64,000 nt of DNA from Lysinibacillus capsici (GCF_003367505.1 NZ_PXXX01000004.1:62001-126000), one strand, 5' to 3'; shown: positions 1-11,200, numbered from the stretch's first letter. The notes: generated by a model from the sequence alone, not told the origin. Translations and numbers: made by a program.

Positions 1-4
1 ATAG

Positions 5-180
5 ACTCTTATTTTCAATGGGAGAAATGATGATTGACCACACCTCTCCATAAAATGAGTAGTGAACACCTTCAATTAAGCCTTCGCTAAAAAGGTAACA
101 TTTTTATGAGGTGGAGTGGATGGATTCCTGACTTTCGTGGGATAGCTAGACAGACGATCCTCTGCATGGAGAGGTAATCC
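5..180 (-). repeat. Dispersed repeat, copy 1 (about 175 bp)
   Basis: Read on the minus strand, this stretch aligns with plus-strand bases 19110-19270. Shared blocks include CCATGCAG, CTATCCCAC, GTTACCTTTTTAGC followed by AAGG, TTCACTACT and GAGGTGT, all in the same order and at nearly the same spacing. The two copies are in opposite orientation and both lie between genes. The general form (a GTCTGTC, CTATCCC, GGAGTC core) resembles a mosaic repeat I recall as common in Bacillaceae genomes; that link is from memory. A short reading frame over it on the minus strand is not a gene. Confidence 0.7.
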
Positions 181-231
181 ATTTTGACCTTTCACAAAAA
201 TTGTATGGATGGTTTTGTTTTTCAACACTCT

Positions 232-264
232 GAGAGGAGCTGTCATTAATAGACAGCTCCTCTC
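232..264 (-). terminator. Stem-loop after the chemoreceptor gene
   Basis: A perfect 13-bp inverted repeat (GAGAGGAGCTGTC and its complement) with a 7-base loop lies just past the stop codon of the minus-strand chemoreceptor gene. The U-tract on the minus strand is poor, so this could be a weak terminator or an mRNA 3'-end stabiliser. Confidence 0.55.
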
Positions 265-268
265 TAAT

Positions 269-2290
269 TTAATATTTAAATTTTTGAATGGCTTCATATA
301 AACGTTTTGCCATTTCTGATAGTTTTTCAGTTTGATTGTTCATTACTGCTACCGTCTTCAACTGTTCCGCTGTTGCATCTGTTACCTCATGCACATAATC
401 ACTTGCCGCATGTGCAGTAGCTGCCATTTCTTCCATAGACGCGGAAACTTCCTCCGTATTGGCAGACATTTGTTCAGCTGAAGCATTCATTTCTTCAATT
501 TGACCTGCTATTTCTCCTACTGCTTGAACCATTTCCTCGAAGCGTTCTCCCACTGCCTCAATAGAAGCTAAACCTCGCTCAACATTATCTTCACCAAATT
601 CAGCTGCTTTTACTACTTCTAATGTATAAGATTGAACTCTTTCAATGAGCACATTAATTTTAGTAGCTGATTCTGCTGTTTGCTCCGATAGCTTGCGAAC
701 TTCTTCTGCTACAACGGCAAAGCCTTTACCAGCATCTCCTGCCCGTGCTGCTTCTATAGAGGCATTCAATGCCAATAAATTTGTTTGATCGGAGATATCG
801 GTAATCATTTTTGAAATTAAGCTAATTTCTTCTGACTCTTTTTCTAGCTTGTGAATAATTGATAGTTCATCTGTTGTGCCTTGCTGAATCTCATTCATAC
901 GTAAAACGGATTGTTGAACTGCATGATTGCTTTCACTAATTTTCTGGGAAATAAAATCTGTATTACAAGCAATTGTGGAGGCAACTTCAGCTACATTTTG
1001 TATCCCTATCGCCATTTGTTCCATTGCTGAGGCACTTTCCTCTGCCATCACAGTTTGGCTTTGTGCCCCTCGATCTACTTCACTTATTGCACCAGCAATT
1101 TGCTTTGAACGCTTTGTTACTCCATTTACATCTCCCATTAAATCACACGCAGCTTCATTCACTGCCGTTGCTTCTTGACTCACTTTGGCTATCATTTCCC
1201 GCATATTATCAGTCATACGATCTAATGCACGTGCCATCGTTCCCATTTCATCAATACGTTTCAAATATTTTTCTGGAATTTCCTGTGTAAAGTCTCCTTC
1301 CGATAAGCCCTCACTAATGCGAAGTACATGTCGAAGTGGTCTACTAACAGAGCGAGAAATGGCAAATGAGATGCATAGCCCAAGTATTGAAACTATGATC
1401 GTAGTGACAATGAAGTTCGTCTTAAGCTTAGAAAGCCCTGAAAACATCTCATCTTCTAATGCGATAACCCCCATTTTCCAACCATTATCGAGGGTATGAT
1501 AGCCCATTAGACTAGTTCCTGTATCTTCCGTTTCAAAAGAAAAATAACCGTTATCATTAGCAATCATTTCTTTAGCAGCCATTGCTCTTCCTGTCTTGAT
1601 ACCTGTTTCGTCTGCTTCCTTAATTGGATTGTATTGCTCCTTCACATACGAATGATTATTATGTCCAATAATTGTTCCGTTAGCATCTAACATAAATGCA
1701 TAGCCACTGTCTCCAACCTTAATGCCTTCTACAATTTTAGATAGGTAATAGCCGTCAATACGTGCTAATAATAAAGCTTTTTCACCTGTCACTGTGTCAA
1801 TTGGAGAAACGATTAAAATGACTGGTTCACCTGTTACACGACTAATCGTAATGTCAGACATGACCGACTTACCAGTAAAACCTTCTTTTACGTAATCACG
1901 ATCCCCTAGATCAGCTGTTGTATCATCCAGATAATGGGCAACTCCATTAGCATTGATAATGCCAAAACCTAAGTAATTTTCATTACTGGCAAGACGTTTC
2001 GATAGATACTGCTTCTGCTTTTCAAAGTCCATGCTCCGAACTGCCTCTTGCTCTGCAATGGCTTCCACCTCCACTAGTGTTAATTGGAAGTGTTCTTCTA
2101 TGTATTGGGAAACATCCTCTGCTCTAGATACCAAATTAGATTCCACTTGCTCATTCACAGCTTTTGTACTATTTATCCAAGTAGATAGCCCAAGCGTGCC
2201 ACATGTTACAAATACAAGAGCTATAATTGCAACAATTAATTTACCACCAATACCTTTTAACCACATTTCTCTTTTTCTCACTTCTTCCAT
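269..2290 (-). CDS. Methyl-accepting chemotaxis protein
   Basis: This is a membrane chemoreceptor that passes ligand binding to the CheA/CheW complex. A membrane segment near residues 16-38 is followed by a double-Cache-type extracellular sensor (about 40-285), with typical blocks such as GDRDYVKEG and [10 protein letters not shown] second membrane segment (about 290-312), a HAMP domain and a long cytoplasmic helical hairpin follow. The hairpin tip carries the near-invariant [17 protein letters not shown]. The length of 673 residues is normal for this class. The first ATG is used here; the ATG at 2266, just before the first membrane helix, is also possible. The gene stands alone, and its ligand cannot be told from sequence. 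Confidence 0.95.
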   Translation of the reverse strand: MEEVRKREMWLKGIGGKLIVAIIALVFVTCGTLGLSTWINSTKAVNEQVESNLVSRAEDVSQYIEEHFQLTLVEVEAIAEQEAVRSMDFEKQKQYLSKRLASNENYLGFGIINANGVAHYLDDTTADLGDRDYVKEGFTGKSVMSDITISRVTGEPVILIVSPIDTVTGEKALLLARIDGYYLSKIVEGIKVGDSGYAFMLDANGTIIGHNNHSYVKEQYNPIKEADETGIKTGRAMAAKEMIANDNGYFSFETEDTGTSLMGYHTLDNGWKMGVIALEDEMFSGLSKLKTNFIVTTIIVSILGLCISFAISRSVSRPLRHVLRISEGLSEGDFTQEIPEKYLKRIDEMGTMARALDRMTDNMREMIAKVSQEATAVNEAACDLMGDVNGVTKRSKQIAGAISEVDRGAQSQTVMAEESASAMEQMAIGIQNVAEVASTIACNTDFISQKISESNHAVQQSVLRMNEIQQGTTDELSIIHKLEKESEEISLISKMITDISDQTNLLALNASIEAARAGDAGKGFAVVAEEVRKLSEQTAESATKINVLIERVQSYTLEVVKAAEFGEDNVERGLASIEAVGERFEEMVQAVGEIAGQIEEMNASAEQMSANTEEVSASMEEMAATAHAASDYVHEVTDATAEQLKTVAVMNNQTEKLSEMAKRLYEAIQKFKY

Positions 2291-2327
2291 TTTTAGCTAT
2301 ACAATCCGCATATTTTTGCATAACTTC

Positions 2328-2356
2328 AGAGTAAAGTCACTAAAAGTAGAAGTCAA
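2328..2356 (-). promoter_or_regulatory. Possible promoter of the chemoreceptor gene; gap 2291-2595
   Basis: On the minus strand TTGACT (2356-2351) and TACTCT (2333-2328) are separated by 17 bases, about 40 bases upstream of the chemoreceptor start. The -35 is good and the -10 weak. I did not find a motility-sigma (SigD-like) sequence. The rest of the 305-base gap is AT-rich, must hold the plus-strand promoter for the dehydrogenase operon, and shows nothing else I can support. Confidence 0.35.
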
Positions 2357-2595
2357 CAAAAGTTTTCCAATATGATTAATAAATGTATAATAATACCATT
2401 TACACTACCTTTATAGTGCTAACAATTTTCTACAAAATTTTCAATTCATAGATCCCTCTTGTCATTAAAAAGGAGAGTACACCATGCTAATAGAGGTAAT
2501 TAAAACATTTTCCAACAAAAATTGATTATAATTCACATTTTTTGCTGATTATTAAAGATAGGATCCGTTTAACACATTTTGAGGGGAGGATTTCC

Positions 2596-3345
2596 ATGAG
2601 TTCAGACAAAAATAATGTTTCTCGTCGAGACTTTTTAAAAACTACAGGTATTGCTGCTGGTACATTAGTCGGTGGTGGTTTAATTGGAGGATTAGTTGGT
2701 TACAACATCCATGGTAAAGGTACTTCTACCCTAGAGCATGGTGGTCATGAAACAACGAATGAGGCCACAGGCTCACCAAAAGCTAAGATGTTCTTCAGAA
2801 ATGAAAAAGATTTTAGTATCTTATCAAAGGCCACTGAACGTATCTTCCCAGAGGACGATTTGGGACCAGGAGCTATTGGTTTAGACGTTCCCTATTTTAT
2901 CGATCATCAACTTGCAGGAAATTATGGAAGTAACTCTAAAGAATATATGCAAGGTCCATTTGATGTTGGTGCCCCAACTCAAGGCTATCAAAGCCGTTTA
3001 ACGCGAGCGGAAATTTTTAGACAGGGTATTCAAAAAATGGAGGATGAAGCACAAAAGCGTTATAAGAAAAGCTTTAACGATTTAGATGGCAAACAAATGG
3101 ATGAAATATTAACTGCCTTCCAAAAAGGTGACATAGAAATGGTTGGGGTTACTTCCGCGTTCTTTTTTACATTATTACGAGCAGCTACATTAGAGGGAGC
3201 TTATTCTGACCCTATGTATGGAGGAAATCGCAATATGGATGGCTGGCGTATGAAGGGCTTCCCTGGTCACCAGATGGCTTATATTACACAGATAGAAGAT
3301 GCCAAGTTCCAAAAAATTGAGCCTAATCCATTAGGCAACCACTAG
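2596..3345 (+). CDS. Gluconate 2-dehydrogenase subunit 3 family protein (Tat substrate)
   Basis: This is the small subunit of a membrane-associated FAD sugar-acid/alcohol dehydrogenase. The N-terminus has a twin-arginine signal, SRRDFLKTTG at residues 9-18, followed by a glycine-rich hydrophobic stretch, so the protein should be exported folded. The start at 2596 follows GAGGGGAGG and puts the twin arginines at the usual distance from the N-terminus; an upstream in-frame ATG at 2542 would add 18 unlikely residues. It lies 13 bases before the flavoprotein gene, which has no signal of its own. Known families of this type export the flavoprotein by hitchhiking on this subunit. Confidence 0.9.
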   Translation: MSSDKNNVSRRDFLKTTGIAAGTLVGGGLIGGLVGYNIHGKGTSTLEHGGHETTNEATGSPKAKMFFRNEKDFSILSKATERIFPEDDLGPGAIGLDVPYFIDHQLAGNYGSNSKEYMQGPFDVGAPTQGYQSRLTRAEIFRQGIQKMEDEAQKRYKKSFNDLDGKQMDEILTAFQKGDIEMVGVTSAFFFTLLRAATLEGAYSDPMYGGNRNMDGWRMKGFPGHQMAYITQIEDAKFQKIEPNPLGNH

Positions 3346-3358
3346 GGGGGGATACAAA

Positions 3359-5071
3359 ATGGCTAAAACATTACCGAGTGTAGACGTTGTAACAGTTGGT
3401 GTAGGTTGGACTGGCGGTATTGTCGCTGCTGAATGTGCTAAAGCTGGCTTAAAGGTAGTCGGTTTAGAGCGAGGTCAAAAGCGTGGGACCGAGGATTATT
3501 TAAATGTTCATGACGAATACCGTTATGCCATCCGATATGATTTAATGCAAAATCTTTCTAAAGAGACCGTAAGCTTTCGGAATGATCGCAATATGAAGGC
3601 ATTACCAATGCGTCAGCTTGGCTCCTTCTTACTTGGAGAGGGTCTGGGTGGATCAGGAACACATTGGAATGGAATGACTTATCGATTTTTACCCTATGAT
3701 TTTCAAATCAAGACATTAACAGATAAACGTTATGGACCAAATAAGCTTGGACCAGATTATCTGATTCAGGATTGGGGATTAACATATGATCAGCTTGAGC
3801 CCTATTTCGATAAGTTCGAGAAAACAGCTGGTATTTCGGGTGATGATAAAAATAAATTTAGTGGAAAGCGTTCGAATCCCTATCCAACACCGCCTATGAA
3901 AAAAACGCCTATGCTTGCACAATTCGAAAAAGCTGCAACAAACCTGAAGCTAACACCTTATATGGTTCCATCAGCTAATGTATCAGAGGTTTATAAAAAT
4001 CCAGATGGCGAAACAATCAACGCTTGCCAATATTGTGGTTTTTGTGAACGCTTTGGATGCGAATATGGTGCAAAGTCGTCCGCAGAAATTACTGTTGTCC
4101 CTACAGCCCTGAAGACAGGGAATTTTGATTTACGCTTTAATTCCAATGTTGTTGAAATTTTAAAGCAGGGTAACAAGGCTACAGGTGTAAGATATATCGA
4201 TACTGTTTCGGGAGAAGAATTCATTCAGCCAGCTAATGCTGTTGTTTTAACTAGTTATGTCTTTAATAATGCCAAGCTATTAATGGTCTCTGACATTGGT
4301 GAAAGATATGACCCTACTACTGGCAAAGGAACACTTGGCAGAAACTATTGCTATCAAATTTTGCCTGGTGCTGCTGGGTTCTTCGAGGAACAATACAATA
4401 CATTTATGGGTGCAGGTTCGTTAGGCATGTGTATAGACGATTACAATGGTGATAATTTTGACCATAGTGATTTAGATTTTATTCACGGAGGTAATATTGC
4501 ACTTACACAGACAGGTACGCGACCAATCGGCTCAAATCCAACTCCGCCTGATACGCCTACTTGGGGACCAGAATTTAAAAAGCAATCTATTTATTACTAT
4601 ACACGCTCATTTGGGATTGGTGCGCAAGGAGCATCTATGCCACATAAGGAAAACTATATATCACTGGACCCTACCTATAAGGATGCTTACGGGCTGCCAT
4701 TAACTCAGTTAACATACAATTTTACTGATCAGGATCGAGCTCTTCATAAATATATCTCTGCACGTGCAGCTGACATTATGAAGGAAATGGGTGCAAAAAC
4801 TATTGTCCCTAACGCGGAAATTACCGATTACAATATCGTACCTTACCAAACAACGCATAATACAGGTGGTACGGTGATGAGCTTAACACCAGAACAAGGG
4901 GTTGTGAATAATTACTTACAGCACTGGGATGTTGATAACCTTTTCGCAGTAAGTGCAGGCAACTTTGCACACAATAGTGGTTATAATCCAACAGGCACAT
5001 TAGGGGCACTTGCCTACCGTTGTGCTGAGGGAGTCATCAAATACAGTCAATCAGGTGGTTCATTAGTATAA
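3359..5071 (+). CDS. GMC-family FAD oxidoreductase (gluconate-2-dehydrogenase-like large subunit)
   Basis: This flavoprotein is expected to oxidise a sugar, sugar acid or alcohol outside the membrane. The N-terminus has a Rossmann FAD motif GVGWTGG (about residues 13-19), and the C-terminus has the GMC motif [20 protein letters not shown] cysteine-rich segment, [12 protein letters not shown] (from about residue 222), sits where related dehydrogenases carry an iron-sulfur cluster; cluster binding here is an inference. At 570 residues it matches the family. The RBS is a run of Gs just before the ATG. No cytochrome c subunit, the usual third partner, is encoded nearby, so the electron acceptor is unknown. 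Confidence 0.9.
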   Translation: MAKTLPSVDVVTVGVGWTGGIVAAECAKAGLKVVGLERGQKRGTEDYLNVHDEYRYAIRYDLMQNLSKETVSFRNDRNMKALPMRQLGSFLLGEGLGGSGTHWNGMTYRFLPYDFQIKTLTDKRYGPNKLGPDYLIQDWGLTYDQLEPYFDKFEKTAGISGDDKNKFSGKRSNPYPTPPMKKTPMLAQFEKAATNLKLTPYMVPSANVSEVYKNPDGETINACQYCGFCERFGCEYGAKSSAEITVVPTALKTGNFDLRFNSNVVEILKQGNKATGVRYIDTVSGEEFIQPANAVVLTSYVFNNAKLLMVSDIGERYDPTTGKGTLGRNYCYQILPGAAGFFEEQYNTFMGAGSLGMCIDDYNGDNFDHSDLDFIHGGNIALTQTGTRPIGSNPTPPDTPTWGPEFKKQSIYYYTRSFGIGAQGASMPHKENYISLDPTYKDAYGLPLTQLTYNFTDQDRALHKYISARAADIMKEMGAKTIVPNAEITDYNIVPYQTTHNTGGTVMSLTPEQGVVNNYLQHWDVDNLFAVSAGNFAHNSGYNPTGTLGALAYRCAEGVIKYSQSGGSLV

Positions 5072-5099
5072 AAAAATCATTCTAAAGGAGGCAAGACTT

Positions 5100-5303
5100 A
5101 TGGGAGGTCTAGGAGCAATTGGAGTACCTGGATTAATCATTATTTTAGTGATTGTATTAATTGTATTTGGCCCAAAAAAATTACCAGAAATCGGTGGAGC
5201 AGTTGGCAAAACGTTTGCAGAATTTAAAAAGTCTACTAAGGGACTTATGGATGATGAAGATGATACCGTAAAAAAGGTCGAAAAAAAATCTGATGCTTCG
5301 TAG
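5100..5303 (+). CDS. tatA: Twin-arginine translocase subunit TatA
   Basis: The 67-residue protein has a short N-terminal membrane helix, the [11 protein letters not shown] motif (about residues 23-33) and a charged amphipathic tail, the standard TatA layout. TatA polymerises to form the passage for folded substrates. The gene follows an AAAGGAGG ribosome site, lies 28 bases after the oxidoreductase gene and 11 bases before tatC, so it forms a dedicated Tat unit with its likely cargo. Confidence 0.95.
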   Translation: MGGLGAIGVPGLIIILVIVLIVFGPKKLPEIGGAVGKTFAEFKKSTKGLMDDEDDTVKKVEKKSDAS

Positions 5304-5314
5304 GAGGGTTTCCT

Positions 5315-6160
5315 ATGGATCCATATGAAGACGGAAAAAGAAAATATTTAAGCCCTCTAGATAAACCACAAGCCGAGCCTCCAAAGCCAGTGGAGGCTTT
5401 AGTTGAAATACCTACGGTAGCAATTGAAGAGGATCATGTGTCAGATGAACCCCTGATACCTGTTACCTCATTATTGGAGCATCTTAGTGATTTACGTAAG
5501 CAAATTATCAAAGGGTTAACAGTTTTTATTTTATTTTTCATTGTTGTCTTTTCTACTATTAATATTTGGTTTCCATTCATAACGCGAGGTCACTCACTCG
5601 TTATTTTAGGACCACTAGAAGTAGTTAAATTTTACATGACGATTTCAACAACTTTAGCTTTTGGTCTTGCAATGCCTTTCCTCGTCCACTTTCTTTGGAG
5701 CTTTATTAAACCAGGCTTAAAAGAAGAGGAAAGTCGATTTTTAGGCCTCTATGCACCAATCATGTTAGTTCTATTTTTAGTAGGAGTAGCTTTTGGCTAT
5801 TTCGTCGTTAACCCACTTAGCTATACATTCTTAGTAAGCATTGGGGCTACCAATTTCGATGTCATGGTATCAGCAAATGAATATATGCACTTTTTAATCA
5901 TGACTACAGTACCGCTTGGTCTATTATTTGAGTTACCGATTGTTGCCCTATTCTTATCAGCCATTGGTGTACTGACTGCTGAATCCATGAAAAAAATACG
6001 AGGCTGGTCTTATATCGCAATGGGCGTAGGCTCCGCTGTTATCACGCCACCAGACTTTATAAGTCAGTTACTCGTATTAATACCGATGATTATTTTATAT
6101 GAAATAAGTATTTACCTCGTTAAACGTATAGAACGCAAACAAATTGAAAGCACTGCGTAA
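5315..6160 (+). CDS. tatC: Twin-arginine translocase subunit TatC
   Basis: TatC binds twin-arginine signal peptides. The protein is 281 residues with six predicted membrane helices. It carries the family hallmark region LLEHLSDLRKQI and the helix containing ITPPDFISQ. It has an extra N-terminal cytoplasmic tail of about 55 residues, rich in proline and acidic residues, ahead of the conserved core, longer than in many TatC proteins. It ends in a strong bidirectional terminator. Position as the last gene of a four-gene operon implies a role in export of the dehydrogenase. Confidence 0.95.
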   Translation: MDPYEDGKRKYLSPLDKPQAEPPKPVEALVEIPTVAIEEDHVSDEPLIPVTSLLEHLSDLRKQIIKGLTVFILFFIVVFSTINIWFPFITRGHSLVILGPLEVVKFYMTISTTLAFGLAMPFLVHFLWSFIKPGLKEEESRFLGLYAPIMLVLFLVGVAFGYFVVNPLSYTFLVSIGATNFDVMVSANEYMHFLIMTTVPLGLLFELPIVALFLSAIGVLTAESMKKIRGWSYIAMGVGSAVITPPDFISQLLVLIPMIILYEISIYLVKRIERKQIESTA

Positions 6161-6184
6161 ATTTTTACGCAGTGCTTATTTTTT
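6150..6184. terminator. Bidirectional terminator between tatC and the phosphoesterase gene
   Basis: A perfect 12-bp stem (GCACTGCGTAAA and its complement, 6150-6161 and 6164-6175) is followed by a T-rich run on the plus strand. The stem overlaps the last codons of tatC and abuts the stop of the minus-strand gene. Confidence 0.85.
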
Positions 6185-6997
6185 CTTTAGATCCATCACA
6201 ATAATTTCTGGTAGATTAAAAATACGATATGGTACTGTGCTATTACCCAACCCTCTACTAACTACCATTTTCGTCGCGCCTGCTTCGTAGACACCAGCTG
6301 TATATTTTGGGAACAGCCCCTGTCCTGGTGCCACAAGTCCTCCAAGCCCAGGAATACGAACTTGCCCACCATGCGCATGTCCCGAAAATACTAAATTTAT
6401 GTGATAATTTACATACGTATTAAATAATTCTGGTCTATGTGCTAGTAACAACTTAAACATATCGTCTGGCAAATAGGCCGTTGCAATGTCCAGCATATCT
6501 TCTGTTGTTCTACCCATTAACGGATCCTCAATACCAACAATCGCCAAGCGCTCCCCGTCGCGCTCTAACACGGTCGATTCGTTGGCCATAATATGTACCC
6601 CTAACGATGACAGCGCCTCATAAATTTCATTCACCTTATTCGTCGCTACCTCATGGTTTCCTAGTACATAATAAACATCCGCTATTTTAACTAGTCCTTC
6701 CACTGCTTGTAGGCTTTGTTTTAAATTATAGCGATTACTATCGATCACGTCACCTGTGATAAAAATATAATCAGGCTTTGTATCCTTTACCTTAGCAATC
6801 AATTTTTGTTGCTTGTCACCAAAGACAGCGTCATGTAAATCCGAAACTTGTACAATGCGTAGCCCATCAAAGCTGTCAGGCACACTATCTGATTCAAACA
6901 CATGTTTACTTACGACTAGCCAGTGATTGTTTACGTACAAAAAAATGACTATAAAAACAACAAAGAAGATACCATATAATAATTTTTTCAATCGCAA
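6176..6997 (-). CDS. Membrane-anchored metallophosphoesterase (YkuE-like)
   Basis: This calcineurin-type dinuclear metal phosphoesterase has one N-terminal membrane helix (about residues 5-25) and the catalytic domain probably outside the membrane. All metal-binding blocks are visible: SDLHD, TGDVID, GNHE, LLAHRPE and GHAHGGQ. The length of 273 residues is typical. The longest frame begins at a TTG (6997); a second TTG two codons later (6991) has better spacing from GTGAG, so the start is uncertain. Related Bacillus proteins are thought to act on cell-envelope or lipid phosphates; the substrate here is unknown. Confidence 0.88.
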   Translation of the reverse strand: MRLKKLLYGIFFVVFIVIFLYVNNHWLVVSKHVFESDSVPDSFDGLRIVQVSDLHDAVFGDKQQKLIAKVKDTKPDYIFITGDVIDSNRYNLKQSLQAVEGLVKIADVYYVLGNHEVATNKVNEIYEALSSLGVHIMANESTVLERDGERLAIVGIEDPLMGRTTEDMLDIATAYLPDDMFKLLLAHRPELFNTYVNYHINLVFSGHAHGGQVRIPGLGGLVAPGQGLFPKYTAGVYEAGATKMVVSRGLGNSTVPYRIFNLPEIIVMDLKKK

Positions 6998-7507
6998 TCG
7001 CTCACTTTGTGGCTACTTTTTTCAGAAATAATTCTGACTTTCTCATTATAAGCAAAAAACAGAGTGATTGTAAGTATATGCACTTTAAATACACAAAATG
7101 CACAAATACACTTAGCTTAAAATTTTTATCATTAGATTATGATACACGCTTTAATCTATTATTTGTTAACTATTGGCATGCTATACTATGGGTAGAAAGG
7201 CATATTTTATTATCCCCTCATAATACATCACGATATGGGAAATGCATCTCATTTACTAAAGTACGAGAATACTAATAAACTTAAATCAGTTAAAGGAGAA
7301 AAAAATTGCTTTATTGTAAGTAATGATCCAGTTAGATTGGACGATAAATGTGTTTTACATACTAATAAATTACATAATTTACAGAATCGAATAATTTCAG
7401 AATCCAGCTTCCATTGCTACAGGCAAGTATAAAACTGATGACGAAAAATTTATTTAGTACAGTTGCGCTACATAATATTCTAAATTTAGATGATAAGAGG
7501 TGAAAAA
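6998..7507. other. Non-coding gap, about 510 bp
   Basis: This AT-rich stretch holds only short plus-strand frames (from 7009 and 7235) with no recognisable protein and poor codon quality, so I do not call genes. It must contain promoters for the phosphoesterase (minus) and the response regulator (plus). I saw no convincing -35/-10 pair or RNA fold. The paralogous regulator at 30.6 kb has a kinase gene in the matching place; no kinase remnant is visible here. Confidence 0.5.
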
Positions 7508-8215
7508 ATGTTGAAAGCCATCATAGTAGATGATGAAATTTTAGCAATCAATTTATTAGAAGCCACGTTACATGATAATAGCGATGTTACTATTATCGGA
7601 AAATTCGTAAATCCACTAGAAGCTATTGCAAACATCCCTACACTCAAACCTGATATTCTTTTTTTAGATATAGATATGGCCGAAATGAATGGTATTGAAT
7701 TTGCTAGTAAGATTGCAGACCTTCCTTTTTTAATGGACATTGTATTTGTCACTGCATATGAACGTTTTGCAATAGAAGCTTTTAATGTACAGGCTGTTGA
7801 CTATATTTTAAAGCCTATTGAGAAAGAGCGTTTAATGAAGACAATCAAGAGAATATCCATGCGTAGAAAGCAATTTCATGTTAAAGCTGCTGTACACCAC
7901 ATAGAGGAAGAAGCTCATATAATAGAGGATTTTCACTTTCATGTTCATTCTGGAAGAGTATATATCGGTAACACAGCATTAGCCCTATCTACAAAGGAAT
8001 TTCAAATTTTTTTCTTTCTAGCACAACGACCAGGACAAATTTTTCCCCCATCAGAGCTGTATAAGCTTATTTGGGCAGAGGAAAGTATCGGGCATACACA
8101 GGCATTGAAGGTTCATATTAGTAATTTACGAAAAAAGCTAGAATCCGTTGCTGGCCATAGAGCAAAGATTATAACAGTGAGGGGTTCGGGATATAAATTC
8201 CATTTCGAGCCATGA
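7508..8215 (+). CDS. Orphan response regulator with LytTR-type receiver and OmpR-type DNA-binding domain
   Basis: The receiver (residues 1-120) has the acidic pair DDE at the start, the phospho-acceptor Asp54 in FLDID, the TAY block and DYILKP, which is the pattern of LytR/AgrA receivers. The C-terminal half (from about residue 140) is an OmpR/PhoB winged helix with LSTKEFQI and VHISNLRKKL. Start at 7508 is set by AAGAGGTG seven bases upstream; an ATG at 7490 lies before that site. It is clearly paralogous to the regulator at 30564 but has no kinase gene beside it. The partner is probably encoded elsewhere, or is the kinase at 27.5 kb. Confidence 0.9.
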   Translation: MLKAIIVDDEILAINLLEATLHDNSDVTIIGKFVNPLEAIANIPTLKPDILFLDIDMAEMNGIEFASKIADLPFLMDIVFVTAYERFAIEAFNVQAVDYILKPIEKERLMKTIKRISMRRKQFHVKAAVHHIEEEAHIIEDFHFHVHSGRVYIGNTALALSTKEFQIFFFLAQRPGQIFPPSELYKLIWAEESIGHTQALKVHISNLRKKLESVAGHRAKIITVRGSGYKFHFEP

Positions 8216-8262
8216 AAAAGAAGGGCACTGCGATTACATTACGAATCGCGTACCCTCTTTTT
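8215..8262. terminator. Bidirectional terminator
   Basis: A long interrupted stem pairs AAAAAGA-GGG...GCGATT (8215-8234) with AATCGC...CCCTCTTTTT (8243-8262). It separates the convergent response regulator and SLH-protein genes and gives a U-run in both directions. Confidence 0.85.
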
Positions 8263-8264
8263 GG

Positions 8265-11200
8265 TTATTTTTTTGCGGCTTCTTGAATCTCATAAAATGC
8301 CCAATGGTGTTTTGGAACATCTTTAAATAATGGTGTTTGATCTTCAATAAGAACTTGACGTTCAAACAGTCGATTTAATACCTTCACTGCTTGTGCACGT
8401 GTTAAAAATCCATCTGGATTGAATGTATCTGCTGTTATTCCTGTCATAATTTCCGCTGCATTGACAGTATCAATTGCTTGCCCTGCCCAATGATGGACAC
8501 TCACATCTTTGAATACTGCACTTTGTGAGGTTGGTGGACAGAAATCTGCATCAGGACGTTCTACACATTGCTGTTCTATCCAGCGGGCTGCCACTGTAGC
8601 CATCTGTGCACGCGTAATCAAGCCGTTTGGATTAAAGTTCGTTGCTGTAACCCCTTTAAACAGACCCTTTTCCTTCGCAAATTCGATTGCATCTTTAGCA
8701 TCATGTTGGAATGTGTCTGTATAGGTTGCCTTTGCTTGCGGTATGGCGTTACCTGTTAATTGACGAGCAAACATACTTGCCATCTGTGCCCTTGTAACAG
8801 GAGCATTTGGACGGAAGGTACCATCTGGATAGCCTTGAATGTAAGGTAGATGGGTAACCCCCTCAGTAGTTGGTTCCTTCACTTCTTCCTTCTCTGGTAA
8901 GTAGAGAATGGAGAAGGTGGAGAACTTATTCACCTCAAACTGTAAACCTATTCCCTTTTGATATTCTACAATCTTCCCACGTACAACTTCTTTTGTGCCA
9001 TCACTATGCTCGATAAAGATCGCCAAATTGGCAAGTTGTCCATCTGTTAAATCTGTAGGCAACGGCATTGTTAATTTAACAGGACGGCTTTGCATATTGG
9101 TTTCGATGGTCATTGGACGACCAAGCAACTTTACAACCCCACCTTCTACCAATTGCTGCACAACGGTTTCCCTTTTGGCTTGTTCTTCAATCTCTAGCTG
9201 TTTATCATGCCCTTTTATAGGAACGAGTCGGAAGTATAGATTCTCATTAAACATTTCCAATGAAGTTTTTGGCACTTCAATTCTAACGTTATCGGTAACA
9301 ATTTCGAGATGGACTGCTCCATTTTGCAAAATTGACAGCACATTTTTCGGAATGGACACTTGGACTTGATTTACTTGATCCTTCTCGTCTGGGATGATAA
9401 TCCTTGCTTTATCATTCCCTTGTTCCTTTAATTTCCTAATTGTCTCTGTGGCGCTTACTGCTGTTAATGTGACATCATCATTCATCGTGTTTTCTACATT
9501 TTTTGCTCGTTTTATCGTTGTTTTTGAAACTACATCACCATTTCCAGATTCTACATCTACTACAATTTCCTCTACATTGGTTGAAGGTGTTGATGAACCT
9601 GAATCAGGATTTGGTGAAGGATCAGTATTATCGCCACCTGTATTATTACTAATCCATTTTGCATAGATCACTGTGTTTGCTGTAATTACAGTATTAAAGT
9701 TATATGGTGTTGTGTAGGCATTATTTGTATACCAGCCACCAAATGTATAGCCAGCTTTCGTTGGCGCTTTTGTTGGCTGACTTGCTTTTCCTTCGTGTAC
9801 TACCGTCTGATTAGAGACAGCACTTCCCCCTGCTACATCAAAGCTTACCGTATGTGTTACAGTCACTGGATTCCATTTTGCATATAATATGATATTTCCA
9901 CTACCCATAAGGACAGTTGAAGCTGATGCATAATCTATTCCTCTTCCATCTGCTTGCGTGTTCCAGCCCTCAAACGTGTAACCCACTTTTACTAGATTTC
10001 CTATATTACCCAGAACTGTTACAGTTTCTCCTTGCTCATACGTTTCACTATCTGTTGGAGCAGTGCCCCCTGTGTTTGTATTGCCGTTGTAGGTGATAGT
10101 AAACGTACTAATCACAGAAGTATTCTCTAGGGTTCCTGCACTTACTAATGAAGCTTTGTGCGTCGCCGTTTCTTTCACTCTCGTGATAAACGTATACTCT
10201 GTATCAGGCGTTAGTTCACTAAAGATCGGACTGTCCTGCCACGTTGTTCCGTTATCTCTACTATATTCTTGACCTACTACCCCATTTAGCGTAATATTTG
10301 TCGATGTTTTACTGGCTACAGTTGGGGCTGGCGGAGCACTTGGTCCATCCACTTTTTCCACAATAGTTGTTTCCCCACTCATTACACTTCCTGTTGCATT
10401 TGTTCCATCGGCACTGGCTCTTACTTTAATCGTCTCTCCAATATCTGCTTGAACCAACATATATGTGGAAGAGTTCGCTCCTGAAATGGCCGTGTTCCCT
10501 CGATACCATTCATAGGTTGGTGCATCTGCTGTCGTTGGTGGCGTATACGTGATCCCACTAATATCTGCAGTTAACACGCTTCCATACTTCGTCTCTCCCG
10601 TGATACTTATCGTACCTCCCATTTCTGGAACCGCTACAGGTTGAGTTTGTGTTTGGATCGATGTTCCTGTACTTACCAGTGATGCCTTGTGAGTGGGTGT
10701 CTCCTTCACTCTCGTGATAAATGTATACTCCGTTTCAGGGATTAGTCCATTAAAAATTAGACTATCCTGCCACGTTGCCCCGTTATCTTTACTATATTCT
10801 TGACCTACTTCCCCATTTAGCGTAATACTTGTCGATGTTTTACTGGCTTCGGTTGGGGCTGGCGGAGCACTTGGTCCATCCGCTTTTTCCACGAAAGCTG
10901 TTTCACCACTCGTTATACTCCCTGTCGCATTCGTTCCATCGGCAGTGACTGTAACTTTAATCGTCTCACCAATATCTGCTTGAACTAACGTATACGTAGG
11001 TGAGGTCGCCCCTGAAATGGCCGTGTTCCCTCTATACCATTGATAAGTTGGCACATCTTCTATCGTCGTTGACGTATATGTGATCCCACTAATATCTGCG
11101 GTTAGCATGCTGCCATACTTTGTCTCTCCTGCGATGCTTACCGTGCCTCCTATTACTGGAATCGCTACAGGTTGAGTTTGGATCGGTGTTCCTATACTCA

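Noticed and set aside
76..297. A 73-codon minus-strand frame at the left end
   Set aside because: It runs over the dispersed repeat and the stem-loop after the chemoreceptor gene, has no RBS and no recognisable protein.
7009..7432. Two short plus-strand frames between the phosphoesterase and the response regulator
   Set aside because: No RBS of note, low-complexity AT-rich codons and no similarity to the missing kinase or any other family I know.
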